Numbered from the stretch's first letter, positions 6,038 through 14,367 are shown. The stretch: DNA of 18,509 nucleotides from JBMOLK01 sp049325575 (GCA_049325575.1 JBMOLK010000067.1:1-18509), one strand, 5' to 3'. Program-made: numbers and translations. Notes: a model not told the origin generated them from the sequence alone.

Positions 6038-7132
6038 GTGAAATTTCTAAGAGGCCTTTTGGCTGTATTTTTAGTACTAACAATAGTTGGTGGGTTGGGT
6101 TATATAGTTTGGAGTACGGTGCTGCCAATGTACTATCCCGGTATGAATGCTGCTCCCAATAACCAACCCCACACACAAGCGCCGGGACAACAAAATCCCC
6201 ATGGAAATACACCGCAAAACAACGTTCCGCTTAACACAACGGCTATACAGAACAGGGATAAATTAAGTCAAGCTATCAGTACTATAAACCAGGCAATTGA
6301 CTTGATTAGCATTGACCCGTATTCTAAAGCTACTTTACCGCAGGAAAGTACCGCTCAAATGCACCCGGGTACCGCACAAGGGCAGGCTTCACAAGGAAGC
6401 GGAACCATAAATATCTTTCCTGAGGGAAACAGCTCTGTAAACATTTCTCCAAATGGAAACAACACCCCTAATAATCAGACAACAACTGCAAATACTAATC
6501 AGGGAACTACTAATATGCAGCAAAATCAAAACTATGTATTTGACCAGGGCAAGCTGCAGCAGCTCCATAATGGAATTTTTACACTTGCACAAGGAATTAT
6601 GACGATAAACCAGTTAAATGATGACCTGTTGGTGCAGTCGGCTGTCATTGAGGCAAATCCACCTAATTATGAGACTTATGTCATACGTTACAATACTGCA
6701 CTTAGGAACAAGACAAAGCTAAATAACGCTATGAACTTGCTAAGTCAGGCATCAACACTGATTAATGTCAATCCATATGCATCACCAAATGGATATCCAT
6801 ATAATAAAGATGCTATGGCACAGCTGCACCAGGGTGTTTATAAACTAGCCCAGGGAATGGCAGGTTTAAATGGGTTGAACGAAGATTTTACCAACCAAAT
6901 GGCTCAGGCTGCCATGGCAGCTCAAAATATTATTGGCAGAGAAACATTGGGGATAACCCATGGAACAGCACCGTTGGATGGCTTGTTTGGAAATATTAAC
7001 TTAACAACCTTATTTAACATAATTCTGATTGTGCTGCTGGCAGGGCTGATTTTAGGTGTGCTGGGAGCAGTAATAAGTATGCTGGGTAGAAATGGAAGAA
7101 GTAATCCTGATAAAGAACCAAATGTGTTCTGA
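6038..7132 (+). CDS. Cassette gene A, copy 2: anchored exported protein with duplicated helical domain
   Basis: The protein has 364 residues from GTG 6038, seven bases after AAGGAGC. An N-terminal helix (5-28) is followed by a Pro/Asn/Gln-rich linker. Helical unit 1 is residues 70-96, ending in ISIDPY, and continues at 167-195 after a low-complexity insertion of Asn, Gln and Thr. Unit 2 covers 222-283. Both units share an ALxxLxxAxxLIxxNPY-type stretch and a QLHxGxxxLAQGMxxLN helix. A second membrane helix (323-349) closes the protein. This complete copy shows what the truncated copy 1 should look like. Function is unknown. The conserved His (residues 177 and 264) could be a ligand or a structural contact. 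Confidence 0.85.
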   Translation: MKFLRGLLAVFLVLTIVGGLGYIVWSTVLPMYYPGMNAAPNNQPHTQAPGQQNPHGNTPQNNVPLNTTAIQNRDKLSQAISTINQAIDLISIDPYSKATLPQESTAQMHPGTAQGQASQGSGTINIFPEGNSSVNISPNGNNTPNNQTTTANTNQGTTNMQQNQNYVFDQGKLQQLHNGIFTLAQGIMTINQLNDDLLVQSAVIEANPPNYETYVIRYNTALRNKTKLNNAMNLLSQASTLINVNPYASPNGYPYNKDAMAQLHQGVYKLAQGMAGLNGLNEDFTNQMAQAAMAAQNIIGRETLGITHGTAPLDGLFGNINLTTLFNIILIVLLAGLILGVLGAVISMLGRNGRSNPDKEPNVF

Positions 7133-7149
7133 AAACGGAGTGATAATGT

Positions 7150-7818
7150 ATGGCTGATGAATTCAAAAATAACCCTATTATCCGGGTACTGTTAGTAATC
7201 ATCATTGGTACAATTGCTTTTGGGTTACTTTTTAATATGTTAACAGGAGGTGGGAATATGGATCACATGGGAAATATGAGCGGGATGAGCGGCTATGGAA
7301 CCTCCCTTGATACTTTTTTAGGGGGGCTGCTGATACTTCTAGTCAAACTCCTAATGGTTGCCTTAGTTATAGCTGTTATTATAGGTATAGGTGTATGGAT
7401 TAAAAATACGTTCTTTAAAAATGCCAATACCAGTGAGCTTTTAAGAGCAGTAAATAATGACCCAATTTTAAAAACCGTATCAGTAATTACGATTGCGGTA
7501 ATTGGAGTGATTTTTCTGCTTGCATTGCTTGGAAGCATAACAGGCCCAGGCTTTGGTTGGGGTGGCAGCTTCGGTGGTCACAGCGGTATGATTGGAGGGT
7601 TTAGTACTCAGCTTAGTATTGCGGGCTTACTGAATCTTTTAATGAAAGTACTGACATTTGTACTGGTGGCATCCCTTATTATGGCATTAGCAGCATATAT
7701 TAAAAAGCAGATAGACCAGGGGGCCCTTGATTTAACAAAGTTGAACCCACCTGGTACAATGGGTGGAACAAACACAGCACCCGAAAATCAGAAGGGAAAC
7801 AATACTGATAATAGTTAG
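7150..7818 (+). CDS. Cassette gene B, copy 2: four-helix membrane protein with internal duplication
   Basis: This 222-residue protein starts at ATG 7150 behind CGGAG. It repeats a module of an NNP-or-NDP-I motif and two helices: FKNNPIIR at residue 5 and VNNDPILK near 96. The first inter-helix loop is Met/His-rich (DHMGNMSGMSG) and the second is Gly-rich with GGHSGM. Both loops should face the same side as the Met-rich parts of D, E and F. The C-terminus is a Pro/Asn/Gly-rich tail with no Cys, so the zinc ribbons of copy 1 are absent. The family is not recognised. Confidence 0.85.
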   Translation: MADEFKNNPIIRVLLVIIIGTIAFGLLFNMLTGGGNMDHMGNMSGMSGYGTSLDTFLGGLLILLVKLLMVALVIAVIIGIGVWIKNTFFKNANTSELLRAVNNDPILKTVSVITIAVIGVIFLLALLGSITGPGFGWGGSFGGHSGMIGGFSTQLSIAGLLNLLMKVLTFVLVASLIMALAAYIKKQIDQGALDLTKLNPPGTMGGTNTAPENQKGNNTDNS

Positions 7819-7835
7819 AAAAGGGAGCATGAACT

Positions 7836-8327
7836 GTGAACAATGTAAGGTATGACTTTATAATTCATTGGCTTTGGACAATTGTATTTGCCTTACTTAC
7901 CTTGAGCGGCCTCTCCATGGTAGGTGCAAAATACGGGTGGGTTTTAAATTATGATATTGCATCTGCCGATTACGTTCACCGGGTGCTGGCAGCAGTATAT
8001 GTACTGCTTACTTTCATATCGATTGCCATTGAGGTTGTACGAGGCATTAAGGGTGATGAAAAGAGCCTTGCGTGGTTTATGATAGGGAAGAGCGGATATC
8101 AGCTTTTCACCTTTATAACTACCCTGATTTTCATCATTACCGGAGTGATTATATGGGTCTGTATGGATTCAAATATGGCAGCAGTTTCTTTTTCGCTATA
8201 TATACACGAAAAATTGACTTACATCGTTGTTGCAAGCGTTATATGGCACGTTTATGTGAAGTGTCATGCACTTGTTTGGCCTAAAAGGACAGACTTGAAA
8301 AAGAATACAGGTGGAACAATAAAGTAG
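7836..8327 (+). CDS. Cassette gene C, copy 2: FdnI-like di-heme cytochrome b membrane subunit
   Basis: The protein has 163 residues from GTG 7836, eight bases after GGGAG. It has four membrane helices with His11, His48, His124, His138 and His144. The first four match the di-heme ligand arrangement of FdnI-type cytochromes (14 residues between the last two). Long stretches around the second and third helices, such as SGYQLFTFITTL, are identical to copy 1, suggesting quinone or partner contacts are fixed. As with copy 1, no catalytic subunit is encoded nearby. Confidence 0.85.
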   Translation: MNNVRYDFIIHWLWTIVFALLTLSGLSMVGAKYGWVLNYDIASADYVHRVLAAVYVLLTFISIAIEVVRGIKGDEKSLAWFMIGKSGYQLFTFITTLIFIITGVIIWVCMDSNMAAVSFSLYIHEKLTYIVVASVIWHVYVKCHALVWPKRTDLKKNTGGTIK

Positions 8328-8357
8328 AATATTAGATAGTGGACAGGGGTGGTTATA

Positions 8358-8666
8358 ATGATGCAAAAAAAGTGGTTTAAGGTGCTTATATGGATTTTAA
8401 CAACATCATTTTTCTTTATGGCCTCTTCTATAATAATATCATATCTAAGCCCAGGACCGACAGAACTGCAGTCCATGCAATTTATGCAAGGAATGATGCA
8501 GGCAATGCATAATTCACTCATGGGGCTTTCGATGTCAATAGAAGATGACTTTTATCTAAAGCGCCTTGTGGTAAACGCCTCTGAAATTACCGTACCCCTT
8601 ATATTCATTAGTGCAGTTTTGGGGATATATGTAAGATACTTAAGGGGGAAGCGGGATGCTGGATAA
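8358..8666 (+). CDS. Cassette gene D, copy 2: small two-helix membrane protein with Met-rich external helix
   Basis: The 102 residues run from ATG 8358, which aligns with the start of copy 1 and follows AGGGGTGG; an in-frame GTG at 8349 lies inside that ribosome site. Two helices flank PGPTE and the Met series MQFMQGMMQAM, then LMGLSM. The length is identical to copy 1. The His within AMHNS is specific to this copy. It overlaps gene E by 11 bases. The Met positions shared with copy 1 are the best evidence for a metal-binding face. Confidence 0.8.
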   Translation: MMQKKWFKVLIWILTTSFFFMASSIIISYLSPGPTELQSMQFMQGMMQAMHNSLMGLSMSIEDDFYLKRLVVNASEITVPLIFISAVLGIYVRYLRGKRDAG

Positions 8667-9021
8667 AAAAAAGCTCCACTTTTGGCAGCTTGTGATTATC
8701 TTCGGAGCTCTAACGATCCTCTCATTGTCGGTGTCCTATGGATTTGGATACAGGAAACAGACAAGCATGATGAATGAGAGTATGGGAGGCATGATGCGAT
8801 CCATGCATTTAAGGAATATTACTATTGGAGATTTGATAAAACAGCAGGAACATGCCGAAGTGGTTCTAGGTCAAAAACAAAGCCAGAACCACAATAGCCA
8901 CCATGGTCAGAGCTACAGCTTTTTAAGGGCAGTTCACTACCTTACAACTGCAACAATAGTTATTTTGCTTCCTTTTATTACTGCAGGAACAATATTCCTT
9001 GCTATTATCTGGCTTAAATAG
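8656..9021 (+). CDS. Cassette gene E, copy 2: small two-helix membrane protein with Met/His motifs
   Basis: This 121-residue protein starts with ATG inside the end of gene D, after GGGGGAAGCGGG. Helices lie at about residues 9-28 and 95-120. Between them are SMGGMMRSMH and NHNSHHGQ, which match the motifs of copy 1. The order helix, Met/His domain, helix is the same as in protein D, so D and E may be distant relatives or a matched pair. Function is inferred to be metal handling only from these residues. Confidence 0.8.
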   Translation: MLDKKKLHFWQLVIIFGALTILSLSVSYGFGYRKQTSMMNESMGGMMRSMHLRNITIGDLIKQQEHAEVVLGQKQSQNHNSHHGQSYSFLRAVHYLTTATIVILLPFITAGTIFLAIIWLK

Positions 9022-9033
9022 GAAGGTGACTTG

Positions 9034-9636
9034 GTGAGTATACTTGGAAATGTAGGTTCTTTATATATGATAGTATTGATCCTGCTATTGATAGTAGGAT
9101 TAGGACTTATAGGAATGGGGTTTTTCAACTATGTTACAAGTCCTAAGAAGAAAGGTACAAAATCAAATAATATAACTCAAACCGGAAATGGAGGTTTTTT
9201 AATGAAAAACAATGGTTGGCTTAGACTTTCGCTGTTTTCGCTTATAGGCATCATTATTGCTGCCGCTATTCTAAGCTTTATAAATCCTGACGGTGGCATG
9301 GCCCGTTACGGCAATATGCAAATACATCCTGGAGTAAACATGTACGGCAATACGGGTTGGGGAACAATGGCTTCCACACCTATGGGCGGTATGAATGGTA
9401 TGGGAATGAACATGTATGCTCCAATGACCGGCATGCAGGCTGATACTGATACAATGGTTATATACCGATTAAACCAGATGCAAATGCAAATCAACCAAAT
9501 ACAACAGCAAATGATGATGAATAACATGGGTGGTATGCAAATGCAGTCCATGCCTCAAGGTGGAATGGGCAACATGAGCGGAGGAGGCGGAATGGGTATG
9601 ATGAACATGGGCAGCGGTGGTATGGGTATGATGTAA
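9034..9636 (+). CDS. Cassette gene F, copy 2: Met/Gly/Gln-rich membrane protein
   Basis: The protein has 200 residues from GTG 9034, five bases after GGAAGGTG; TTG 9031 is the adjacent alternative. Helix 1 is about residues 9-32 and helix 2 about 63-83, after KNNGW. The exported part contains MYGNTGWGTM, a Gln/Met helical stretch (about 145-165) and a short tail of GGMGMM and NMGSGG units. The tail is shorter than in copy 1 and lacks the 21-base repeats. Met57 (9202) has its own ideal ribosome site and may start a 144-residue short form. The DUF1540 gene follows after 33 bases with no terminator. Confidence 0.8.
   Translation: MSILGNVGSLYMIVLILLLIVGLGLIGMGFFNYVTSPKKKGTKSNNITQTGNGGFLMKNNGWLRLSLFSLIGIIIAAAILSFINPDGGMARYGNMQIHPGVNMYGNTGWGTMASTPMGGMNGMGMNMYAPMTGMQADTDTMVIYRLNQMQMQINQIQQQMMMNNMGGMQMQSMPQGGMGNMSGGGGMGMMNMGSGGMGMM
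9189..9204 (+). promoter_or_regulatory. Internal ribosome binding site and ATG within gene F copy 2
   Basis: TGGAGGT at 9189-9195 precedes the in-frame ATG 9202 with 7 bases after GGAGG, the same geometry as at 3174-3189 in copy 1. Confidence 0.55.
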
Positions 9637-9669
9637 TAATCTGGATAAAAAGTCATGGAGGTGAAAAAC

Positions 9670-9837
9670 ATGGATAATGCACCATGCATGAAGGTAAAAT
9701 GCGGTGTTGCCAATTGCACTTTTAATAAAGAGTATATGTGTTATGCGGAAGCTCTTGAAGTTAATGCAGTGGGAGGAAAACATCAAGCTGAAATCAGTGA
9801 TGAAACCTGCTGCACGACTTTTAAAGAAGCAAAATAA
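9670..9837 (+). CDS. DUF1540 small Cys-rich protein
   Basis: The protein has 55 residues from ATG 9670, six bases after GGAGGTG; the in-frame ATG at 9655 overlaps that ribosome site. The layout VKCGVANCTFN, then C-Y-A-E-A-L-E-V, then ETCCTTF matches the DUF1540 domain, a short Cys-rich and probably metal-binding module common in clostridia and bacilli. Its Cys are at 6, 11, 16, 24, 47 and 48. It is likely the last gene of the cassette 2 transcript. Its role in the cassette is unknown. Confidence 0.8.
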   Translation: MDNAPCMKVKCGVANCTFNKEYMCYAEALEVNAVGGKHQAEISDETCCTTFKEAK

Positions 9838-9844
9838 CAAATCA

Positions 9845-9880
9845 AAGGGAAGAGGATTTTTGACTTCTTCCCTTAGTTTT
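9845..9880 (+). terminator. Terminator between converging genes
   Basis: AAGGGAAGA (9845-9853) pairs with TCTTCCCTT (9866-9874), extended by a G-T and a G-C pair, followed by AGTTTT. On the minus strand the stem is followed by TTTGATTTG, so it may also end the converging pilin-like transcript. Confidence 0.7.
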
Positions 9881-9906
9881 GTTATCTATCAGTCTGTTAT
9901 TCTGGG

Positions 9907-10209
9907 TTAGTGGTAATTTGAGTCTTCAAATACCTTACCGTCCTTATCTATTGAGTATCCATTTCCACCAGGACACTTGGGTATTTCTTTTACATACTTA
10001 TCAACAAGATCTGATATTTTTGAGGGATATGTACCCATATCCGCCTTATACTTATCAACTGCCTCCTGCAGCATGTTGATATTCTCCTGACAGATATTGT
10101 TACCACTGTCCGGTGAATGTTCTTCCTGGGCTGAACGAGTTAGAAAAAAGAAGCCTCCCAAAGAAACTACCAGTACAGAAGCTATTATAATAGTTAATAG
10201 CTTGAACAT
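9907..10209 (-). CDS. Pilin/ComGC-like small anchored protein
   Basis: This 100-residue protein starts at ATG 10209 behind AAGGGGGG. An N-terminal membrane helix (about 3-23) is followed by a domain with C40, then a helix with NINMLQEAVDKYKADMG, then TYPSKISDLVDKYVKEIPKCPGG and NGYSID. This order (helix, GTYP, LV-YV-IP-CP, GY) is that of the globular part of ComGC/GspG-type pseudopilins. The N-terminus lacks the prepilin peptidase motif (G-F-T-L-I-E), so it is probably a fixed membrane protein using a pilin fold. Its promoter carries the shared direct-repeat box. It stands alone, with no pilus assembly genes nearby. Confidence 0.6.
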   Translation of the reverse strand: MFKLLTIIIASVLVVSLGGFFFLTRSAQEEHSPDSGNNICQENINMLQEAVDKYKADMGTYPSKISDLVDKYVKEIPKCPGGNGYSIDKDGKVFEDSNYH

Positions 10210-10239
10210 GCAAACCCCCCTTAAGAAATTTTTCGATTA

Positions 10240-10274
10240 ATAATACCAAATAATTGTGAAGATTTTATGGAGAT
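10240..10274 (-). promoter_or_regulatory. Promoter with direct-repeat box, upstream of the pilin-like gene
   Basis: On the minus strand ATCTCCATAAAATCTTCA (10274 to 10257) precedes TATTAT (10245 to 10240) by 11 bases, the same spacing as at 5523-5565 and 12649-12692. The two half-sites have an 11-base period, and there is no usual -35 hexamer. Confidence 0.6.
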
Positions 10275-10302
10275 CTCATAAAAAGAATATCATTAGAGAA
10301 TG

Positions 10303-11709
10303 CTATACTAAGTAGAACAATCCTATGACAATATATCCGACAACAGCAATTAAAGCGCCTGCTATTACATAAGGCAGAGAAGTGACCATATGATCACCGA
10401 ACGATATCTTTGCCATATCCGCAGATAAGGGAGATACAACATCTGTAACTGCCCCACCAGCCCAAACAGTTCCTACCATCAAAGCTGTATTTACACCTGA
10501 GTTAACTGTAAACGCTATGGCTAAAGGCATCATGAGAGCCCAGGTTGCCCATGATGAGCCGATTGTATAGGAAATAACCCCTGACATTAAAAATAGGGCT
10601 GCTGGAATCAGGAACTTCGGAATACTTTTAATTAAATTCTCACCAATAAGGCTGTTAAATCCCAGCTCCTGTGTTAAACCTGTAAGTGCCCAGCTAAGAA
10701 CCAGAATAATAATCAGGGAAAGAACCTTTTCACCGCCTTTAATAATATGTACTTCTATTTCTGCCAGGCTGATTTTTTGAAATAAAAAATATATTCCTGT
10801 CACAAAGATGGTGAGAATTGCTCCTGCAAAAATAGCTGCATTGAAATTTGCATTGCTTAATGCTCCAAAAAAGGTTTCAGACTTTTCTCTGCCTGTCCAC
10901 CAGAAAAAGAAAATGGTAGCTGTTAATAAAACCATTATAGGTATTATAAGATTCTGTGCCCTTCCGGGATATTCTTCAACAGTTTGGTTAGCCTTTTTCT
11001 CTTTCTCTATATGCTCTTTTGTAAGTTCTTCAGCTTCATTCTTTACAGTACCCAGTTTAAATTTACCAAACCCCAGACCGAATAAAGTTACTCCAAGTGC
11101 AATCAGCAGCATAGACCAGGAGAAAAAGTTCCAGAGGACACTTTTTGCAACTATGATATAAGAACTTTCAGTAATACCGGTATCTTTGATATTATTAGTC
11201 ACAAGTGTTACCATATAGCCCAGGTACCCTGTAGCAATAGGAATTAGCACTATGAGCTGCAGGCTTGTTACTGACAGGATAAACGCAAACTTTTCCTTGG
11301 AGCCCTTAACTTTTTCCAACAAGGGGGTTAAAACAGTACCAACGGCAATGGTATGAAATGAGCTGTCAAAGAACGTAATGGCGCTTAATAGCCAGCCCCA
11401 GCCCAGTACTCCCTTTTCCCCTTTAGCCCATTTCTCTACATTCTGGCTGAAGCCGGAAATTCCGCCTGCCATTTCGATCAGCTCTGCCAGAGCACCAAAG
11501 GCAATTAGAAACCCCAAGGTGTAAGCGCTGTCCTTGTCCGTTAAAACATCCATTATAAATTCTCCAATGGATGTAATACCGTTAAAAACAGAACGGGTGC
11601 TGATTAAGGATCCGGTTACTACGCCCAAAAACAGGGAAGGGATTAGCTTTTTTGTTTTAAATGTTAAAAATATGGTTATTAAAGCAGGTATTAATGATAG
11701 CCATTGCAT
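10303..11709 (-). CDS. nhaC: NhaC-family Na+/H+ antiporter
   Basis: This 468-residue integral membrane protein starts at ATG 11709 with AAGGAGG in front. Recognisable NhaC-superfamily segments are FFDSSFHTIAVGTVLTPLLEK near the first third, GVISYTIGSSWATWALMMPLA about residue 380, and GGAVTDVVSPLSADMAKIS about 420. About a dozen hydrophobic helices are visible, with a charged cytoplasmic loop (EEL-EHIEKEKK) near residue 230. It probably exchanges Na+ for H+ across the cytoplasmic membrane, but members of this superfamily also carry lactate/malate or amino acids, so the substrate is not certain. It lies upstream of the pilin-like gene on the same strand but that gene has its own promoter. Confidence 0.85.
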   Translation of the reverse strand: MQWLSLIPALITIFLTFKTKKLIPSLFLGVVTGSLISTRSVFNGITSIGEFIMDVLTDKDSAYTLGFLIAFGALAELIEMAGGISGFSQNVEKWAKGEKGVLGWGWLLSAITFFDSSFHTIAVGTVLTPLLEKVKGSKEKFAFILSVTSLQLIVLIPIATGYLGYMVTLVTNNIKDTGITESSYIIVAKSVLWNFFSWSMLLIALGVTLFGLGFGKFKLGTVKNEAEELTKEHIEKEKKANQTVEEYPGRAQNLIIPIMVLLTATIFFFWWTGREKSETFFGALSNANFNAAIFAGAILTIFVTGIYFLFQKISLAEIEVHIIKGGEKVLSLIIILVLSWALTGLTQELGFNSLIGENLIKSIPKFLIPAALFLMSGVISYTIGSSWATWALMMPLAIAFTVNSGVNTALMVGTVWAGGAVTDVVSPLSADMAKISFGDHMVTSLPYVIAGALIAVVGYIVIGLFYLV

Positions 11710-11962
11710 ATAAAAACCTCCTTGGCATTAGTTTAACCTGAATATGCTTTGTTATTCCAAGGCTAGTATAGTATAATAAAATAAAGAAAAGGTTCTGGAA
11801 CTGTGCTATATGAGGGAATTGGGAATGATTAATCTGGAGTTTTGTCCTTAGAAAATATGTAGTGTGGTTTAACTTCATATTGATTCGTAAATACTTTCTT
11901 ATAAGGAGTACTGCGTCGGAAAACAACTGGCATTAAAGACTGTTATGTAAGGAGAAAAGTCT

Positions 11963-12577
11963 ATGGCTAATATCACAGATATTATAAGGAAAAGGTATAA
12001 CAGGGCTGCAAAGTTCTTTAAAATGTCTGAAATAATGATGGATAATAGAAAAATGGGACTCTGGAGGAAGTCTGTATGGAACGAAGCACGCGGTAAAGTA
12101 CTTGAGGTAGGTGTGGGTACTGGAAGCAATATACGATATTACCCTGATAACGTTGAGGTTACTGCAATTGACTTCAGTGAGAAAATGCTTGAGTTTGCAA
12201 AGGATAAAGCAAAGAAATATGGTAAAAAGGTCGATTTAAGATTAATGGATGTACAGTTCCTTGATTTTCCTGATGAAACCTTTGATACAGTTATTACAAC
12301 CTGTGTTTTCTGCTCAGTACCTGATCCTGTTAAAGGTTTGCAGGAGATCAAGCGTGTATGTAAAAAAGATGGACAAATAATCATGCTGGAACACGTAAGA
12401 AGTAAAAAAGCTTTCATTGGAGCTTTAATGGATTTATTAAATCCAATTGTAGTTAGGGTTGTAGGTGCCAATATTAACCGAAATACAATTAGGAATTTAG
12501 AAGATGCAGGTATAAGGGTTGAGGTGGAAAAGGATCTAATGATAGACATTGTGAAGCACCTAAAGTGTTCCAGGTGA
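11963..12577 (+). CDS. SAM-dependent methyltransferase (Methyltransf_11/UbiE type)
   Basis: This 204-residue class I methyltransferase starts at ATG 11963 behind AAGGAG. Motif I is LEVGVGTGSNI (about 47-57), followed by AIDFSEKML (motif II), LMDVQFLDFPDETFDTVITTCVFCSVPD (motifs III-IV) and LEHVRS. The C-terminal part, with a proline-containing hydrophobic stretch near the LLNPIVV segment, is as in UbiE/phospholipid-type methyltransferases, but the substrate cannot be read from sequence. It is a single gene, divergent from nhaC, with 253 bases between them in which I see no confident promoter on the plus strand. Confidence 0.8.
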   Translation: MANITDIIRKRYNRAAKFFKMSEIMMDNRKMGLWRKSVWNEARGKVLEVGVGTGSNIRYYPDNVEVTAIDFSEKMLEFAKDKAKKYGKKVDLRLMDVQFLDFPDETFDTVITTCVFCSVPDPVKGLQEIKRVCKKDGQIIMLEHVRSKKAFIGALMDLLNPIVVRVVGANINRNTIRNLEDAGIRVEVEKDLMIDIVKHLKCSR

Positions 12578-12648
12578 CAACTATTCACCAATACTTCATT
12601 ACTTTTCTTACTTGATTTCTATATATTTCTTTAAAACACTTTATCATA

Positions 12649-12692
12649 CAGTTTATTATCTACATAAAATCTTCAAATATGAATGTTACTAT
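12649..12692 (+). promoter_or_regulatory. Promoter with direct-repeat box, upstream of rpoN
   Basis: ATCTACATAAAATCTTCA at 12658-12675 is followed after 11 bases by TACTAT (12687-12692). The upstream flank CAGTTTAT is also shared with the site at 5523, so about 28 bases match there with one mismatch and one inserted base. This is the third member of the box family in the window. Confidence 0.6.
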
Positions 12693-12733
12693 TGTTTTAG
12701 TTTTGGAGGATATGAATAGAAAAGGTGAAGTAA

Positions 12734-14083
12734 ATGAGTTCTGCATTAGGTAATGAGCTGATTCAAAGCCAGCAGTTAACCCTTACGCCCAAAATGATTG
12801 AGGAGCTTAAAGTGCTGCAAATGTCATATATTGACCTTTTGCAGTATATCGAAGTGCAAATGCTTGAGAATCCTTTGCTGGAAAAAGAAGATGATGAACC
12901 AACTGATTTTGAAATGTTAATCTCTGATACCGGTAAAGAAGAAACAAATAAAAATGAATACGATGATCAAATGCAAAAAACGGATTTTACAGAATATTTG
13001 TGTAAGCCACAAACTATAAGGCAGTATTTATTACATCAAGCAGGAGAATTCCGCATTAGCCGTGAAATCAGGAAAACAGTTTGTTATTTAATTGAGAATA
13101 TTAATGATGACGGGTACCTTTGTACAAGTATTGATGATGCATCCCGTATTCTAGGTATATCTGTTGAAAAAGTAAAAAAGGCTCTTAAGATTGTCCAAAA
13201 ACTAGAACCAACAGGGGTTGGAGCCCGGAATCTAAAAGAGTGTATTTTGCTGCAGCTTTTAAGAAGAAGGCAGTTAAGTGACAGCATTAAAGCTGTTGTT
13301 ATGAATTACCTGGATCTGCTTGCAGAAAAGAGATTTAAAGCCATTTCGCAAAGCCTTGGCCTTACATTAGAAGAAGTAGAAAATATTCATCAAATAATAA
13401 AATCTACCGATCCTAAACCCGGGTTAAGTTATTCTCAAAATACAACTTCAGGCTATATAAAGCCGGAGTTAGTTGTCAAGAAGATTGGTGAAAAATTTAT
13501 TGTGCTGTTTAGCGATGACAGTACATTAAATTTAAAATTAAGTGATTATTATAGGAAGTTAATAAGGAGTAATGAAAGTTCTAATGAAACCAAGAAATAT
13601 ATAAAATCAAAAATATCAAAAGCAATGGAAATTATTAATGCTGTCGAACAGCGTAAGAAGACAGTATTAAATGTGGCAAGCTGCATTATTGAATACCAGG
13701 AAGATTTTTTAAGAAAAGGACACATGTTTTTAAAGCCCCTAACTTTAAAAGTAGTGGCAGACAAGGTTGGTCTTCATATGTCTACTGTAAGCAGGACGGT
13801 AAGTCAGAAATACATCCAGACACCATGGGGCGTTTATGAATTGAAGTTTTTCTTTTCAGCCCAGCTTAATTCTAACGATGATAAAGCTATATCTGCTAAT
13901 ACCATTAAAAAACTTATACATGACATGATTAAAAATGAAGATAAATCAAATCCATTAAGCGATGAACAGATAAGAAACTTACTCAAAAAAAGAAGTATTG
14001 ATATTGCAAGAAGAACAGTAGCAAAATACAGGGGTGAACTTGACATACTTTCAGCAAGTTTACGCAAACAAACGATATCTTAA
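12734..14083 (+). CDS. rpoN: RNA polymerase sigma-54 factor
   Basis: This 449-residue protein, usual for the family, starts at ATG 12734 after AAGGTGA. Region I is SQQLTLTPKMIEELKVLQMS with the downstream ENPLLE motif. An acidic region II covers about 55-95. The core-binding domain contains EPTGVGARNLKECILLQLL. The helix-turn-helix lies in LKVVADKVGLHMSTVSRTV (about 337-357). The RpoN box is ARRTVAKYRGELDI (about 427-440), which contacts the -24 element. The protein directs RNA polymerase to -24/-12 promoters and needs an AAA+ activator, none of which is encoded here. I see no convincing -24/-12 promoter in the window's intergenic regions. No clear terminator follows. Confidence 0.95.
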   Translation: MSSALGNELIQSQQLTLTPKMIEELKVLQMSYIDLLQYIEVQMLENPLLEKEDDEPTDFEMLISDTGKEETNKNEYDDQMQKTDFTEYLCKPQTIRQYLLHQAGEFRISREIRKTVCYLIENINDDGYLCTSIDDASRILGISVEKVKKALKIVQKLEPTGVGARNLKECILLQLLRRRQLSDSIKAVVMNYLDLLAEKRFKAISQSLGLTLEEVENIHQIIKSTDPKPGLSYSQNTTSGYIKPELVVKKIGEKFIVLFSDDSTLNLKLSDYYRKLIRSNESSNETKKYIKSKISKAMEIINAVEQRKKTVLNVASCIIEYQEDFLRKGHMFLKPLTLKVVADKVGLHMSTVSRTVSQKYIQTPWGVYELKFFFSAQLNSNDDKAISANTIKKLIHDMIKNEDKSNPLSDEQIRNLLKKRSIDIARRTVAKYRGELDILSASLRKQTIS

Positions 14084-14367
14084 AGCTCTTTTAGGAGTAA
14101 TGGGAGCATGCTTATCATATCAGGGGTAAAGTCAATATTTAGGCTGAGTTTTTATAACAGTCACCATACCCCGTAAGAAAACAATTCCCATACCAACCAT
14201 GGAGAGGAAGATAAATATAAGGAGATTGAAGAATTTAAGTCAACGGATCCCTTAAAGTTTCACAAGGATGATCAATTCCTCGTCTAGTTTTCCTGTAGCC
14301 CTTTGCCAAAACGGGGTTTTTTCTCTTTGCAAGTTTCAAATATAACACTTTTATTACTAATTACTAA

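Noticed and set aside
9469..9840. Minus-strand His-rich frame opposite gene F copy 2 and the DUF1540 gene
   Set aside because: The His runs come from ATG codons read in reverse; no start signals, and it covers two supported plus-strand genes.
12712..12753. 13-codon frame overlapping the start of rpoN
   Set aside because: GGAGG is only two bases before its ATG, too close; the rpoN start has its own AAGGTGA.
14300..14330. CCC and GGGG followed by TTTTTT as a terminator for rpoN
   Set aside because: Only about three pairs can form around the loop; too weak to call.
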